64,000 nucleotides of DNA, from positions 1 to 64,000 of the forward strand of contig CAYUKK010000022.1 of the NCBI GenBank assembly GCA_964445305.1, read 5' to 3'. The first letter of the stretch is position 1. Each line of letters starts with the position of its first letter. Both the position numbers and the translations under genes were made by a program. The notes beneath the pieces are model-generated. The model saw only the letters and a program-made list of their open reading frames with translations, had not been told where the DNA came from and did not search any database. Below are positions 25,023 through 33,244 of this stretch, one piece after another. Source of the DNA: CAYUKK01 sp964445305 (GTDB lineage: Bacteria > Acidobacteriota > Aminicenantia > Aminicenantales > UBA8522).

Positions 25023-26636
25023 ATGATAAAAGACGAAAAGAAAAAATCGGCCGTCCTCGCTGAGGAGGAAGAAACGAGAAAGCTTGCCGAAAGGTACCGC
25101 GTGCCTTACATCGACCTATCCACCTTCACGCTCAACCGGGAACTCATTCAGTCTTTTCCGCCCGAATTTCTGTACCGGTCCAATTTCATCCCCCTCGAAG
25201 AGAAAAATAATCTAATCCAGATCGCCATTGCCGACCCCTCGGACATCGGAACGATCGACGCTATCGAATCTTTCTTGGGGAAGAAAGTCGAGGTCTATGC
25301 CGCTTCCCGGCGTGGTATCCAGGAGGCCCTGCGCCGCAGCGAGACGGCCCTCCAGGTGCTCAAGGAGGCGACGGAGGGCTTTATTGTCCAGGTCGTAGAG
25401 AAGGATGGGGGGGAAGAGGAAGAAGTCATCTCCCTGGAGAAGCTGGCAGACCAGGATGGCTCCATCATCAAGCTCGTTAACACGATCATATTTACCGCCG
25501 TCCAGAAAAGGGCGAGCGATGTCCATGTCGAATCGCGGGAGGACGGTGTGCGCATCAAGTACCGCATCGATGGCGTTCTCAACGAGGCCATGGAGCCAAT
25601 CGATAAGAAGTTCCAGTCGCCCATCATTTCCCGCATCAAGGTGATGTCCGACCTCGATATTGCCGAGCGTCGGGTACCCCAGGACGGGAGGTTTCGGCTC
25701 AAAATCAAGGATAAAACCATCGACTTCCGAGTTTCCATCATGCCCAGCATCTACGGTGAGGATGCCGTTATCCGGATTCTCGACAAGGAGATGATTACCG
25801 AGGCCATTTCCGAGCTGAGGTTAGACCTGCTCGGCTTCTCGGAAGAAGTGCTCCGCAAGTTCCGGCGATACATCACCCAGCCCTATGGCATGATTTTGGT
25901 GACCGGTCCAACCGGTAGCGGGAAGACGACAACCCTCTATGCGGCTCTGACCGAGATCAAATCGCCTGAGGACAAAATCATCACCATTGAAGACCCCGTC
26001 GAGTACCAAATCGAGGGTATAACCCAGATTCCTGTCAACGAAAAAAAGGGGCTCACCTTCGCCCGGGGGTTGAGGTCCATCCTCCGGCATGACCCGGACA
26101 AGATTATGGTCGGCGAAATCCGCGACCCGGAGACAGCTCAAATCGCCATCCAGTCCGCGCTGACCGGGCACCTTGTTTTTACCACCGTTCACGCCAACAA
26201 TGTCTTTGATGTCATCGGTCGTTTTCTTCATATGCAGGTCGACCCCTACAGCTTCATTTCGGCCTTGAATTGCATCTTAGCCCAGCGCCTGGTGCGAGTA
26301 CTCTGTCCGAAGTGCAAGGTGGCCGTGAAATACTCGGCGGCTGAGCTCCTCGAATCTGGCCTGGACCCCACTTTTTACCGGGACCAAGCTTTTTATGAGG
26401 CCCGCGGTTGTCCGCACTGTGGGCAGACTGGCTATCGGGGGCGCACGGCTATTGCCGAGCTGCTCGAACTGAGCGACATCATCCGGGAAATGATCTTGGC
26501 TCGGAAGCCTCTCTCGGAGGTGAAGAAGAGAGCCAAAGAAGAGGGCATTGTCTTCCTCCGAGAGGTCGGGCTCGACAAGGTGCTGCGGGGGATCACCAGC
26601 TTGAAGGAATTAAATAAGGTCACCTTTGTCGAGTGA
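25023..26636 (+). CDS. gspE: Type II secretion/type IV pilus assembly ATPase (GspE/PilB)
   Basis: A 537-residue hexameric ATPase. The N-terminal MshEN-like region (YRVPYIDLSTFTLNREL, IQIAIADPSDI, ~residues 20-110) precedes the N2 domain and the catalytic core with Walker A GPTGSGKTTT, the aspartate box region (IITIEDPVEYQIEGITQ), Walker B (MVGEIRDPETA) and the His box (LVFTTVHANN). A zinc-binding tetracysteine unit (CPKC ... CPHC) marks the GspE/PilB extension type, as opposed to PilT retraction ATPases. It powers pilin addition. It is coupled to the platform gene (2-nt gap) and followed by the PilM-like gene after 6 nt. Confidence 0.95.
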   Translation: MIKDEKKKSAVLAEEEETRKLAERYRVPYIDLSTFTLNRELIQSFPPEFLYRSNFIPLEEKNNLIQIAIADPSDIGTIDAIESFLGKKVEVYAASRRGIQEALRRSETALQVLKEATEGFIVQVVEKDGGEEEEVISLEKLADQDGSIIKLVNTIIFTAVQKRASDVHVESREDGVRIKYRIDGVLNEAMEPIDKKFQSPIISRIKVMSDLDIAERRVPQDGRFRLKIKDKTIDFRVSIMPSIYGEDAVIRILDKEMITEAISELRLDLLGFSEEVLRKFRRYITQPYGMILVTGPTGSGKTTTLYAALTEIKSPEDKIITIEDPVEYQIEGITQIPVNEKKGLTFARGLRSILRHDPDKIMVGEIRDPETAQIAIQSALTGHLVFTTVHANNVFDVIGRFLHMQVDPYSFISALNCILAQRLVRVLCPKCKVAVKYSAAELLESGLDPTFYRDQAFYEARGCPHCGQTGYRGRTAIAELLELSDIIREMILARKPLSEVKKRAKEEGIVFLREVGLDKVLRGITSLKELNKVTFVE

Positions 26637-26642
26637 AGAAAC

Positions 26643-27605
26643 ATGGAATTAAGCTCTGCGCCGACTCGGGCCTCATTCGGACAGAAACTTAAGGGCTTCT
26701 TTACCGCTCCCCCTTGCCCCGGTGCTGTTTTCCTCATTTCGACAACGGCCGTGAGCGCTATCTCCGTCGCGGCGCGGGAGAAAAAGGTTCGCTCTCATGC
26801 GGTTTTACCTCTCCGTCCGGGTCTGGTCGAACCCCATTTTGATAAGAAAAATATCCAGGACCCAGTCGCCTTGGCCGATGCTCTTAAAAGAGAACTGGTC
26901 CGATTACATTATGCCGGAGAGAAGGCGGCCTGCTTGCTGCCCGAACCCTGCCTGAGGATATTTGTTTTCTCGTTTGAATCGCTCCCCATGCCGGAGAAAG
27001 AAAGAAGGAAGCTCTTCCTGTGGCGGGCGAAAAAACAGCTGCCTCTCTTGCCCGACGACATCCGCCTGTCCTATCAAGTTATGAACGCTGGGACCTCGCC
27101 CAGGGTTCTGGTTTCCTTGGCCCGCGCTTCTGTCCTCGATGAGTACGAGAATGTTTTACAAAAGGCTGGGATTAAAGTTGGCCTCCTGACCACACCGACG
27201 CTCAGCCTCCTCAACCTTGTTGATTGGGAAAAAGAAAGAGATTTTCTTCTCGTCAACGTGACTGCGGACTCGACGTCACTGGTCGCCGTGAGCGACGGCC
27301 TCATCTCCCTCTTCCGGATCAAACCCCACTCTCTTGAGTCGGCGGGGCAGGCCCTGGATCGCTTCAAGGTCGAAAATGTTATGACGGAAATAGATAATAC
27401 CATCCATTTCCTGGAGGACCGCGAAAAGCGAACGCTGAGCGCGCTGTGGCTGCATTCTGATTCAGCGGCGCTAAAGGCGGCGCTTGGTGACGGCCTGAGG
27501 GGAAGGTTCTCTTTTCCCGTGAAGGAATTCAACGTCGCTTTCCCCTCGGGTTGCCGGGAGTCGGAGAAAGGTCTCCTCGTTCCTCTTTTCGGTCAGATGC
27601 CATGA
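26643..27605 (+). CDS. pilM: PilM/GspL-like cytoplasmic assembly protein
   Basis: A 320-residue actin-fold-like protein. Position between the ATPase and PilN-like genes, length, and segments such as CLLPEPCLRIFVFSFESLPMP, LWRAKKQLPLLPDDIRLSYQV and DFLLVNVTADSTSLVAVSDG point to PilM (or the cytoplasmic half of GspL). In type IV pilus systems PilM binds the short N-terminal tail of PilN under the inner membrane. The gene ends in an ATGA overlap with pilN (27602-27605). Sequence divergence from model PilM proteins is high, so the name rests partly on gene order. Confidence 0.75.
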   Translation: MELSSAPTRASFGQKLKGFFTAPPCPGAVFLISTTAVSAISVAAREKKVRSHAVLPLRPGLVEPHFDKKNIQDPVALADALKRELVRLHYAGEKAACLLPEPCLRIFVFSFESLPMPEKERRKLFLWRAKKQLPLLPDDIRLSYQVMNAGTSPRVLVSLARASVLDEYENVLQKAGIKVGLLTTPTLSLLNLVDWEKERDFLLVNVTADSTSLVAVSDGLISLFRIKPHSLESAGQALDRFKVENVMTEIDNTIHFLEDREKRTLSALWLHSDSAALKAALGDGLRGRFSFPVKEFNVAFPSGCRESEKGLLVPLFGQMP

Positions 27606-28159
27606 GAAGGATTACGATCAACCTGGCTTCTCATCCCCTTCGCAATCGGAAGTTCTACTTTTTCGTCTTGAGCTGCCTCGGGCTGGGGGTGGTGGTGACC
27701 TTTTTCTTTTCGGCCAGTCTCTTCCTTTTCTATTATCAAAAGGGAAAAGCGGCCAAAGAGTCCCTGGCGGAGGTCGAGTCTTCGATCCTTCTGGCCCAGA
27801 GGGAAGAAAAGAGACTGGCCTCGAAAGTCGAGGACGCCTTCAAGAAGGACAAGGAAAAAGTCGACCTGATGAACAGCATCATCCTGAAAAAGAGTTTTCC
27901 CTGGAGAGGATTTTTTTCTCTTCTCGAAAATTCCCTTCCCGATTCGAGCTATATCCTCTCCCTGGCGCCTGATTTAGTGGACAGCTCTCGCCTCGAGATG
28001 CGCTTCAAAGTCGTTTCGCGCCATCTTGATGACCTTCTCCTCTTCCTCAACAACCTTTACCGGATGAATTTCAAGCAGATCCGGGTCGAAAGCGAAGACC
28101 AAAGCTCCCAGGGCCAACTCATCTCAGAGATTTCCCTGAGCTATGAAAGAACTCTTTAG
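27602..28159 (+). CDS. pilN: PilN-like inner-membrane assembly protein
   Basis: A 185-residue single-pass protein. It starts with the PilN signature INLASHPLRNRK (PilM-binding tail, residues ~4-15), followed by one transmembrane helix (FYFFVLSCLGLGVVVTFFFSASLFLFYY), a coiled-coil-like stretch (AAKESLAEVESSILLAQREEKRLASKVEDAF) and a ferredoxin-like periplasmic domain. The start at 27602 is chosen because it overlaps the pilM stop (ATGA) and begins at the conserved tail; the frame is open further upstream to 27551. It should join PilO in the alignment complex linking platform and secretin. Confidence 0.85.
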   Translation: MRRITINLASHPLRNRKFYFFVLSCLGLGVVVTFFFSASLFLFYYQKGKAAKESLAEVESSILLAQREEKRLASKVEDAFKKDKEKVDLMNSIILKKSFPWRGFFSLLENSLPDSSYILSLAPDLVDSSRLEMRFKVVSRHLDDLLLFLNNLYRMNFKQIRVESEDQSSQGQLISEISLSYERTL

Positions 28160-28706
28160 CCTCCTTACGGAAAGCGAGAAGAAGAGACTCCGCTGGGCAG
28201 CCATGTTGTTTATTGCCGGCCTGCTTTTCCTTCTCATCATTGGCCTGGGTGAGAGGCGAAGCTTCTTCAGCCTGGAACATCGTCTCCAGGCCAGGAAGAA
28301 AGTGTTGACCGAGGTCGAAGAGAAGCGAGCCAAAGCGGCGGCGGAATGGGCCAGATGGCAAGCCTCCTACCAAGACATGGAGGAGCTCGAAAAAACGTAC
28401 TTTTATCGAGGCCTGAATGACCTCCACCAAATGCGGCTGGATCTGGAAAAAATCATGGCTGAAGCTGGTGTCAGCGTCAAGGCGTTGAAGTACGATTATT
28501 CGCGGTCCAGGAAAGAAAAAATCGATAAAATCAACATCAATTTTAATTTCGTCGGTTCTTACGTTATCTTAAAGAAATTTTTGGAGGTTGTGGAGAAGTT
28601 TCCCAAATTCCTGATGTTGGAAAAGGTCGATTTCGCCCGGATTGCTGGGGATGGAAGCATCCTCGAACTTCGGATTGTCCTGGCGGGATATTATGAAGAG
28701 CAGTAA
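28143..28706 (+). CDS. pilO: PilO/GspM-like inner-membrane assembly protein
   Basis: A 187-residue protein with a short cytoplasmic start (MKELFSLLTESEKKRLRW), one transmembrane segment (AAMLFIAGLLFLLIIGL), a charged coiled-coil (LEHRLQARKKVLTEVEEKRAKAAAEWARW) and a C-terminal ferredoxin-like domain (KININFNFVGSYVILKKFLEVVEKFPKFL). This is the PilO/GspM layout, and it follows a PilN-like gene with a 17-nt overlap. It probably forms a heterodimer with PilN in the inner-membrane alignment complex. Primary sequence conservation is low, so the call leans on topology and order. Confidence 0.78.
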   Translation: MKELFSLLTESEKKRLRWAAMLFIAGLLFLLIIGLGERRSFFSLEHRLQARKKVLTEVEEKRAKAAAEWARWQASYQDMEELEKTYFYRGLNDLHQMRLDLEKIMAEAGVSVKALKYDYSRSRKEKIDKININFNFVGSYVILKKFLEVVEKFPKFLMLEKVDFARIAGDGSILELRIVLAGYYEEQ

Positions 28707-29202
28707 GGCAGTCTTTCTACCCCTGGCTTTTTTTCTCCTCTCCGCCTTCTGGCTGTTTATGGCTGCTCAGGAAAAAACTGGACAGACTCCTGCCTCGGAA
28801 AAAGAAGGCGAAAGCCTGATCCGGAAAGAGCTGCTTCGTCAAACCAGCCCGGAGGGTGAACTCCCCAAGCGGAACATCTTCTCCCCCCGGTCTTCGTCGG
28901 GGCCCTTTGTTTCCTCGCTGGCCCAGGTGACCGGCCCAGGGCAGGTCGGCCTCAGCCCGAGCGAGGAAATCTCCGGGGAAAAAACCAGCCCGCCCCAATT
29001 TTCTTTGGCCCTTCGCTATATCGGCTATATCGAGTCGGCTCGTCGAACCATCGCTCTCATCTTCCTGGATGGCCAAGCCCAGGCTGTGGCGGAAGGAGAA
29101 GTCATCCGGGAGGGAATTCGGGTCGGGAGGATTACCCCGGCGGAAATCGAGGTTATTTTTCCCGACTCGACGACCAAGAAATTTTCCCTAGAAGGAGAAT
29201 GA
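28693..29202 (+). CDS. PilP/GspC-like periplasmic linker protein
   Basis: A 169-residue protein with an N-terminal membrane anchor or signal (MKSSKAVFLPLAFFLLSAFWLFMAA), a proline/serine-rich linker and a small C-terminal beta domain (SLALRYIGYIESARRTIALIFLDGQAQAVAEGEVI ... GIRVGRI), resembling the homology region of GspC or PilP that touches the secretin N0 domain. The R/P-rich KRNIFSPR segment before the linker is like the GspC RNLF motif. The start at 28693 overlaps the pilO end by 14 nt; its stop overlaps the secretin start (ATGA, 29199-29202). It would connect the inner-membrane complex to the secretin. Confidence 0.75.
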   Translation: MKSSKAVFLPLAFFLLSAFWLFMAAQEKTGQTPASEKEGESLIRKELLRQTSPEGELPKRNIFSPRSSSGPFVSSLAQVTGPGQVGLSPSEEISGEKTSPPQFSLALRYIGYIESARRTIALIFLDGQAQAVAEGEVIREGIRVGRITPAEIEVIFPDSTTKKFSLEGE

Positions 29203-31358
29203 GGATGCGGAACATCAAGGGCATACTCGTTGTCTTTGCCTTTACTTTCTGGGGATGCGTAAGCTTTGGCTCCTATTATTATAAGCTCGGCATCCGCGCC
29301 GAGATGAACAAGAACTGGGACGAGGCTATCGCCCATTATGAAAGGGCGCTCCAGGAGAGCCCCCATGTGTATGCCTACAAGGTGGCCTTGGCTCGAGCCA
29401 AGTTTTCCGCCAGTCTTTTTCAAATCCAGGAGGCCCGGCGACTGGCCGCCCAGGGAGACAGGGAGGGTGCCCGCAAAGCTTATGAGAAGGCTCTCTCTTA
29501 CGACCCGCGCAACCGGGCCACAGCGGAGGAGATGCGCCGTTTCCTCCAGGAGCAAACTCAGGAAGAAAAGCCGAAGACGGAGAGACTCGAGTCTCCGGTG
29601 AAGCTCAAGGTTCCGCCGGAGAAGATTGAGCTCAAGTTCACGGAAGCCAGCCTGCGCTCGATTTTTCAGGCCCTGGCCAAGCACGCCCGGGTGAACATCC
29701 TGTTCGACGAATTGTTCAAGGACACGCCCATGACGATTGACCTTACGGGAAAGGAGTTCGAAGAAGCCATCAGCTTCCTCTGTCTGGCCAGCAAGAATTT
29801 CTATCGGGTGATCGATGAAGCAACGCTCATCATTGTTCCTGACCAACCCGTCAAGCGAATCCAGTATGAGCAAAACGCCGTCAAGGTTTTCTACCTTTCC
29901 AACCTCAACGCCCAGGATGTCCTGGCCGCTCTCACCCAGATGCTCCGGAGCCAATACCGGGCGCCCAACATCTTCGTCGACAAAAACCTCAACACGGTGA
30001 CGATCCGGGATACGCCGGTCAATATCGAGCTGGCCGCGGACCTCATCCGCAAATGGGACAAACCCAAGGGGGAAGTGGTCATTGACTTGGAAATCATGGA
30101 AGTGTCCCGGCAAAAATTGCGGGAGATCGGCCTTGACTTGGACCAGGCCATGGTTGGGGTACGCTATGCCGGGCCTGGAGCTACGGATACAGAAGGTTGG
30201 TACAACCTTGGCGAAATCGACCTCGGACCAAGCACGAGTTACCAGATTTCCTTGCCCTCGGCCCTGATTCGTTTCCTCGAATCTGATGCCGATACGCGGA
30301 TTCTGGCTCAGCCCAGGCTGAGGGGAGTGGCGGACGAGGAAATCAAGACATTGGTCGGGCAAAGGGTTCCCATCCCCCAGACTACCTTCACGCCCATCGC
30401 CGCGGGCGGAATCAGCCAGCAGCCTGTGACCTCATTCACCTTTGAGGAGGTCGGCCTCGACATCAAGATCAAGCCGCGGGTTCATCTGGAGAAGGAAGTG
30501 ACCCTGGAGATCGAGCTCAAAATCCGGTCCATTGCCGGGACCGGTTACGCCAACCTGCCCATCATTTCGACTCGAGAGATCAAGAACACGATTCGCTTGA
30601 AAGATGGGGAGACAAACCTCCTCGCCGGGTTGCTTCGGGACGAGGAGAGAAAGACGATGCGCGGCATCACCGGGCTAAAAAACATCCCTGTTCTGGGCTA
30701 TCTTTTTGCTGCCACTGACCAGACCATCGAACAGTCGGACGTCATCCTGACCATCACACCCTACATCATCCGCAGCGTTCCCCGAACAGCCGAGGACGAT
30801 CGGCCTGTCTGGATTCCGCTCGAAGGGGTGGCTGGGGCCGGCAGGGTAGAGAGGGAAATGGGGGAGCCGATGCTGGTCACCCCAGACATGCTCCCCGGGT
30901 TGGGTCGGCAGGAAGAGGTGATGCCTGAAGCTCGGCCTGAAGCGGCCGGGGAAAACGTCATCACCCTTGACCCGGCCAGTTTTGAGATTCCGCGGGGGCG
31001 GGAATTTCGCCTCAGCGTTAACATTCGCTCTCAGCAGGAGATTGGCAGTTTTTCCCTGAACTTGAGTTTTAACCCTCAAGTGGTCAAGCTCAAGGACGTT
31101 CTTGAGGGGGGATTCGTGCGGCAATTGGGAGATAAGGTGCCTTTCCTCAAGAGTGTGGCTGAGGGAAGCTGCACTCTGGGTTTCTCCAGTCCTCAGCCGA
31201 GCCGGGGATTCCGCGGCGGCGGGAACCTGGCTGTTCTCGTTTTCGATGCTGCAGCGCAGGGAGAGACATCTATCCGGGTGGTCGGAGTCACGGCCAATGC
31301 GCCCACAGGCGCGCCCATCCGTTTCGTCAGTCGAGAATCGCAGGTCATCGTCCGGTAA
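29199..31358 (+). CDS. gspD: Secretin (GspD/PilQ type) with N-terminal TPR and C-terminal cohesin-like domain
   Basis: A 719-residue outer-membrane secretin. It opens with a hydrophobic signal ending FWGC (weak lipobox, Cys20), then TPR-like helices (NKNWDEAIAHYERALQESP; GDREGARKAYEKALSYDP; ~25-120), the N0-like domain (SLRSIFQALAKHARVNILFDE), N1 (VKVFYLSNLNAQDVLAALTQML), and the secretin channel domain with DADTRILAQPRLRG, VGQRVPIPQT, INTIRLKDGETNLLAGLL-type strands and SDVILTITPYIIR. After a linker, residues ~590-719 form a cohesin-like beta domain (ITLDPASFEIPRGREFRLSVNI ... SFNPQVVKLKDV ... LAVLVFDAAAQGETSIRV). Cohesin-type tails on secretins are unusual outside this group of bacteria. 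It ends the operon. Confidence 0.92.
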   Translation: MRMRNIKGILVVFAFTFWGCVSFGSYYYKLGIRAEMNKNWDEAIAHYERALQESPHVYAYKVALARAKFSASLFQIQEARRLAAQGDREGARKAYEKALSYDPRNRATAEEMRRFLQEQTQEEKPKTERLESPVKLKVPPEKIELKFTEASLRSIFQALAKHARVNILFDELFKDTPMTIDLTGKEFEEAISFLCLASKNFYRVIDEATLIIVPDQPVKRIQYEQNAVKVFYLSNLNAQDVLAALTQMLRSQYRAPNIFVDKNLNTVTIRDTPVNIELAADLIRKWDKPKGEVVIDLEIMEVSRQKLREIGLDLDQAMVGVRYAGPGATDTEGWYNLGEIDLGPSTSYQISLPSALIRFLESDADTRILAQPRLRGVADEEIKTLVGQRVPIPQTTFTPIAAGGISQQPVTSFTFEEVGLDIKIKPRVHLEKEVTLEIELKIRSIAGTGYANLPIISTREIKNTIRLKDGETNLLAGLLRDEERKTMRGITGLKNIPVLGYLFAATDQTIEQSDVILTITPYIIRSVPRTAEDDRPVWIPLEGVAGAGRVEREMGEPMLVTPDMLPGLGRQEEVMPEARPEAAGENVITLDPASFEIPRGREFRLSVNIRSQQEIGSFSLNLSFNPQVVKLKDVLEGGFVRQLGDKVPFLKSVAEGSCTLGFSSPQPSRGFRGGGNLAVLVFDAAAQGETSIRVVGVTANAPTGAPIRFVSRESQVIVR

Positions 31359-31403
31359 GTGGGGAGTCGGACCGCACCAAAAGAGGAAGTTGGGTAAGGC
31401 CGT

Positions 31404-32030
31404 TTAGCCGACAAATCTGCCCGTTAGCCAGAAAAGGAGAGTCAGGATAAAAATGCCCGTCAGGGACAAGCGGAGTTGTCGAAGAAAAAGCGTTTCGCTT
31501 TTCTTGCCCAGATAGAAGCCCAAGGGCACAAGAAAAACGGCCAGCATGGCTAAGAAGCTTCCGCTGACGAAGATATGATCAAGGACTTTGGTCAGGCCTC
31601 CACTAACCCAATAAGCGTACCGGATTGCATAAGTTATGACCAAAGCAAAGAGAATATGGCTTCCGTAGGCCGAGAGGATTCCGATGAGGGAAAGACGCGT
31701 TGCCTTTTTTGTCCTGAACCCGGAGAGGAGACTGACCACGGCCTCGAAAGCTAACCCCAGCATCAAAATCCCCAGGAGGTGGCAAAGATAAGGGCCCGCG
31801 TTAACAAGACGGAAGAGGGAGGCAATGACGCTGATGGTGGCCGATGAGCCGGGCCAGTGAGCTATCGCCCGGCCGGCCGAAAGGAGGAAGAGAGCGATGG
31901 ACGAAAGCCAAACCGAAGCCAGGGGAATGTCCTTCGAATAGAGGAAGTCGCCGGTGATCATTTCGTTCAGCCCCCAGAGCGACCCGATGAATAGAAGACA
32001 GGTTATTTGCTTGATTTTAACCATAGCCAT
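31404..32030 (-). CDS. Multi-pass membrane protein of unknown function
   Basis: A 208-residue protein with five or six hydrophobic segments (QITCLLFIGSLWGLNEMI; SVWLSSIALFLLSAGRAIAHW; YLCHLLGILMLGLAFEAVVSLL; RLSLIGILSAYGSHILFALVITYAIRY; FVSGSFLAMLAVFLVPLGFYL; LSLTGIFILTLLFWLTG). I do not recognise the family; the layout resembles ECF-type substrate-binding or other small integral proteins, but no motif supports a transport role. The start at 32030 has GGGAGAA upstream. It converges with the secretin gene and is divergent from the THEP1-like gene. Confidence 0.7.
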   Translation of the reverse strand: MAMVKIKQITCLLFIGSLWGLNEMITGDFLYSKDIPLASVWLSSIALFLLSAGRAIAHWPGSSATISVIASLFRLVNAGPYLCHLLGILMLGLAFEAVVSLLSGFRTKKATRLSLIGILSAYGSHILFALVITYAIRYAYWVSGGLTKVLDHIFVSGSFLAMLAVFLVPLGFYLGKKSETLFLRQLRLSLTGIFILTLLFWLTGRFVG

Positions 32031-32106
32031 ATTCTCCCTGAGGAGATCTGATGATCGATTCCTTCTTATACAATGAACCGGAAAAAATTTCTACCCTGCC
32101 ATCAGG

Positions 32107-32135
32107 TTGACTTATAGGATGGCCTTTCCTATTTC
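32107..32135 (+). promoter_or_regulatory. Promoter for THEP1-like NTPase gene (leaderless)
   Basis: TTGACT (32107-32112), 17-nt spacer, TATTTC (32130-32135). The -10 box ends 6 nt before the ATG at 32142, so transcription should begin at the start codon. Confidence 0.6.
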
Positions 32136-32141
32136 TTTATC

Positions 32142-32687
32142 ATGATCCTCGTCCTGACCGGTCCGGTTCATTCGGGAAAGACGAGCTTTCTTCGTCAAGT
32201 GATTGCCCGCCTGCGGAAACAAAACGTTGCCTTCGACGGCTACTTGAGCTTTGCTGTCATAAGAGAGGGACGGAACATAGGTTACGACCTCTTTGACTTG
32301 ACGACTGAAGAGGCCACACCTTTTTTGCGGTGCGAAGGCGAGAAAGGCTGGCCAAGGGTTGGCCGCTATTTTTTTGTTCCTGAAGGGCTCGAGAAAGCGC
32401 GGCAAAAAATCGTCGCATGTTCTCCTCGTACCTTCCTCATTGTCGATGAAATTGGGCCGATGGAGGTTAGGGGTGGCGGAGTTTGGCCGGCTTTTTCCTC
32501 ATGGCTAAAAAAAGCTGGCCGAGGTTGTCTGCTCGTCGTTCGACGGTCCATTCTCGGCGACTTCCTTCGTCGAGTTGAGCCGAGTCGAGTTGAAGTTATT
32601 GACATTGGCGATAAACAAGCCTCTCTCAAGATTGAAAGAAGACTCCGTGCTTCAAGCGAGGGGAAAAGGCGAGGCTCTAAAGAATAA
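32142..32687 (+). CDS. THEP1-family nucleoside-triphosphatase
   Basis: A 181-residue P-loop NTPase. It has Walker A GPVHSGKTS at residues ~6-14, the strand/Walker B FLIVDEIGPMEVRGGGVW (THEP1 proteins show DEIGxMEL) and a late LLVVRRSI strand. Characterised THEP1 proteins hydrolyse several NTPs slowly; the cellular role is unclear. The gene starts 6 nt after a good -10 box and has no Shine-Dalgarno sequence. It appears alone: the next gene is beyond a 557-bp gap that contains the dispersed repeat. No cysteine cluster or other added domain is present. Confidence 0.85.
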   Translation: MILVLTGPVHSGKTSFLRQVIARLRKQNVAFDGYLSFAVIREGRNIGYDLFDLTTEEATPFLRCEGEKGWPRVGRYFFVPEGLEKARQKIVACSPRTFLIVDEIGPMEVRGGGVWPAFSSWLKKAGRGCLLVVRRSILGDFLRRVEPSRVEVIDIGDKQASLKIERRLRASSEGKRRGSKE

Positions 32688-32865
32688 AGAATAAGGTTAA
32701 AGGCAAGAATATTGAGCTGGATGGGTCAAGAGGACTATGAAAATTGGGATTGCGTCCCTTTTCTCCCGACACCGTAAGCTAACGTGGCGCTCCCTAAGTC
32801 TTCCGATAGAGAATTCTTCTCGAGCGAGAGGGATTTAAGTTGGCTAGAGATGATGAGGATGGCGA

Positions 32866-33176
32866 GTGCACCCCAGGGGTGGCGGGCTTCGCCATCCCAA
32901 CCCCGAGCCTCCACACGCACTCTCCCGATGTTGGATATAAGGCCCTTTAATCTGCTTTAGTGAATTGGGGGGAACAGGCGAGGGGTTTGGGTGAGAAAGC
33001 CCGTCGAAGCCTGAGCGGGCAGGGTTTCTCGAGCGAAGCGAGAGAAGAGCGAAGGCTGAGTCGGAGCGAGTTTCCTCGCTGGGGAAACGAGCGGGCTTCG
33101 CCATCCCAACCCCGAGCCTGGCCGGGGGTGAACCACGACAGGACCCGTCGGGTGCTTTGATCGGCAATTTCGGGAC
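32866..33176 (-). repeat. Dispersed intergenic repeat, long copy B
   Basis: About 311 bp, the inverted partner of 13091-13425, about 95% identical over the inner 201 bp. The palindromic core is at 33143-33153 (ACCCGTCGGGT on the plus strand). It occupies the second half of the 32688-33244 gap and ends just before the AOR promoter; in 32688-32865 I see nothing further of note. Confidence 0.85.
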
Positions 33177-33188
33177 AATCCGTTCTTC

Positions 33189-33217
33189 TTGTCAGAAAAG
33201 AATGGATTTGATATGCT
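33189..33217 (+). promoter_or_regulatory. Promoter of the AOR-aldolase-Lut operon
   Basis: TTGTCA (33189-33194), 17-nt spacer, TATGCT (33212-33217), giving a leader of about 20 nt before the ATG at 33245. It starts 12 bp after the end of repeat copy B. Confidence 0.55.
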
Positions 33218-33244
33218 CGACATCCTTTTCAGGCATTTTAGAAC

